Assembly (NCBI GenBank): GCA_016801845.1
Contig: CM028920.1
Span: forward strand, 9,022,501-9,086,500
From: Polydactylus sextarius
Lineage: Eukaryota; Chordata; Actinopteri; Polynemidae
Length of the DNA stretch: 64,000 bases
Direction of reading: 5' to 3'
Part shown: positions 63,781-64,000 of the stretch, one piece after another
How the letters are laid out: each line of letters opens with the position of its first letter
Position numbering within the stretch: position 1 is the first letter of the stretch
Position numbers and translations under genes: made by a program
The notes under the pieces: model-generated
Databases searched by the model: none
Seen by the model: only the letters and a program-made list of their open reading frames with translations
Told to the model about the DNA's origin: nothing

Positions 63781-64000
63781 GTATGTAAATGACAGACTCC
63801 TCCAAACGTGGTGTGGCTTCTTTGTGTGCTCATACTATCTTAAGGAAGTTGGCTGCTGCGCTGAAATTCGCCCTGAAATATGGCCCGCTGAGCCAAGAGA
63901 GGGGTCAAACAGCAGGGTGAGGTCATTAAATGTTAAATTTGGCCACTGTCTTGGATGTGACTTCCATAAATTCCTTGGAGATTGGGACCTAAGATGCATG

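Overview
The window is genomic DNA of a vertebrate, almost certainly a teleost fish; the species cannot be told from the sequence. The evidence is split genes with short introns and GT/AG borders, many (CA/GT)n, (GA)n and (GATA)n microsatellites, a LINE with the 3' tail common in fish L2/Maui-type elements, a Tc1/mariner-type short element, and a fish-type family of PRY-SPRY (B30.2) genes. There are no bacterial features.

Layout. 1-5.5 kb: gene-free, microsatellite-rich and locally CpG-rich around 3.6-4.1 kb. 5.6-18.5 kb, minus strand: one complete gene recognised as plekha4, a PH-domain protein. I resolved 23 coding exons whose phases join into one frame of about 1293 codons, plus one optional His-rich cassette. 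19-23.4 kb: gene-poor, with one short inverted-repeat transposon. 23.58-24.11 kb, plus strand: two coding-looking exons of an unrecognised gene. 24.7-34.4 kb: three small PRY-SPRY-only genes with the same five-exon structure, A and B in tandem on the minus strand and C divergent from B on the plus strand. 36.1-37.2 kb: two promoter-like segments, each followed by a short candidate first coding exon. 38.5-42.5 kb: a transposon cluster (decayed LINE, broken transposon-type gene on the minus strand, hAT-like MITE). 43.2-45.1 kb: an unusual array of about 16 short inverted repeats. 45-51 kb: a possible terminal exon with poly(A) signal at 48.2-48.6 kb, a 53-codon minus-strand ORF and a diverged duplication. 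51-55.3 kb: gene-free. 55.4-63.8 kb, plus strand: promoter and the first six to seven coding exons of a muscle myosin-binding-protein-C-like gene, each internal exon only 18-24 nt and phase 1-1; the gene runs out of the window.

Function. The genes do not form one pathway. plekha4 encodes a phosphoinositide-binding adaptor, the last gene a probable sarcomeric protein, and the PRY-SPRY genes are a local duplication of a binding domain without the RING, B-box or pore-forming parts it is usually attached to. From memory, human PLEKHA4 and MYBPC2 both lie in 19q13.33, which weakly supports the fast-type reading of the last gene.
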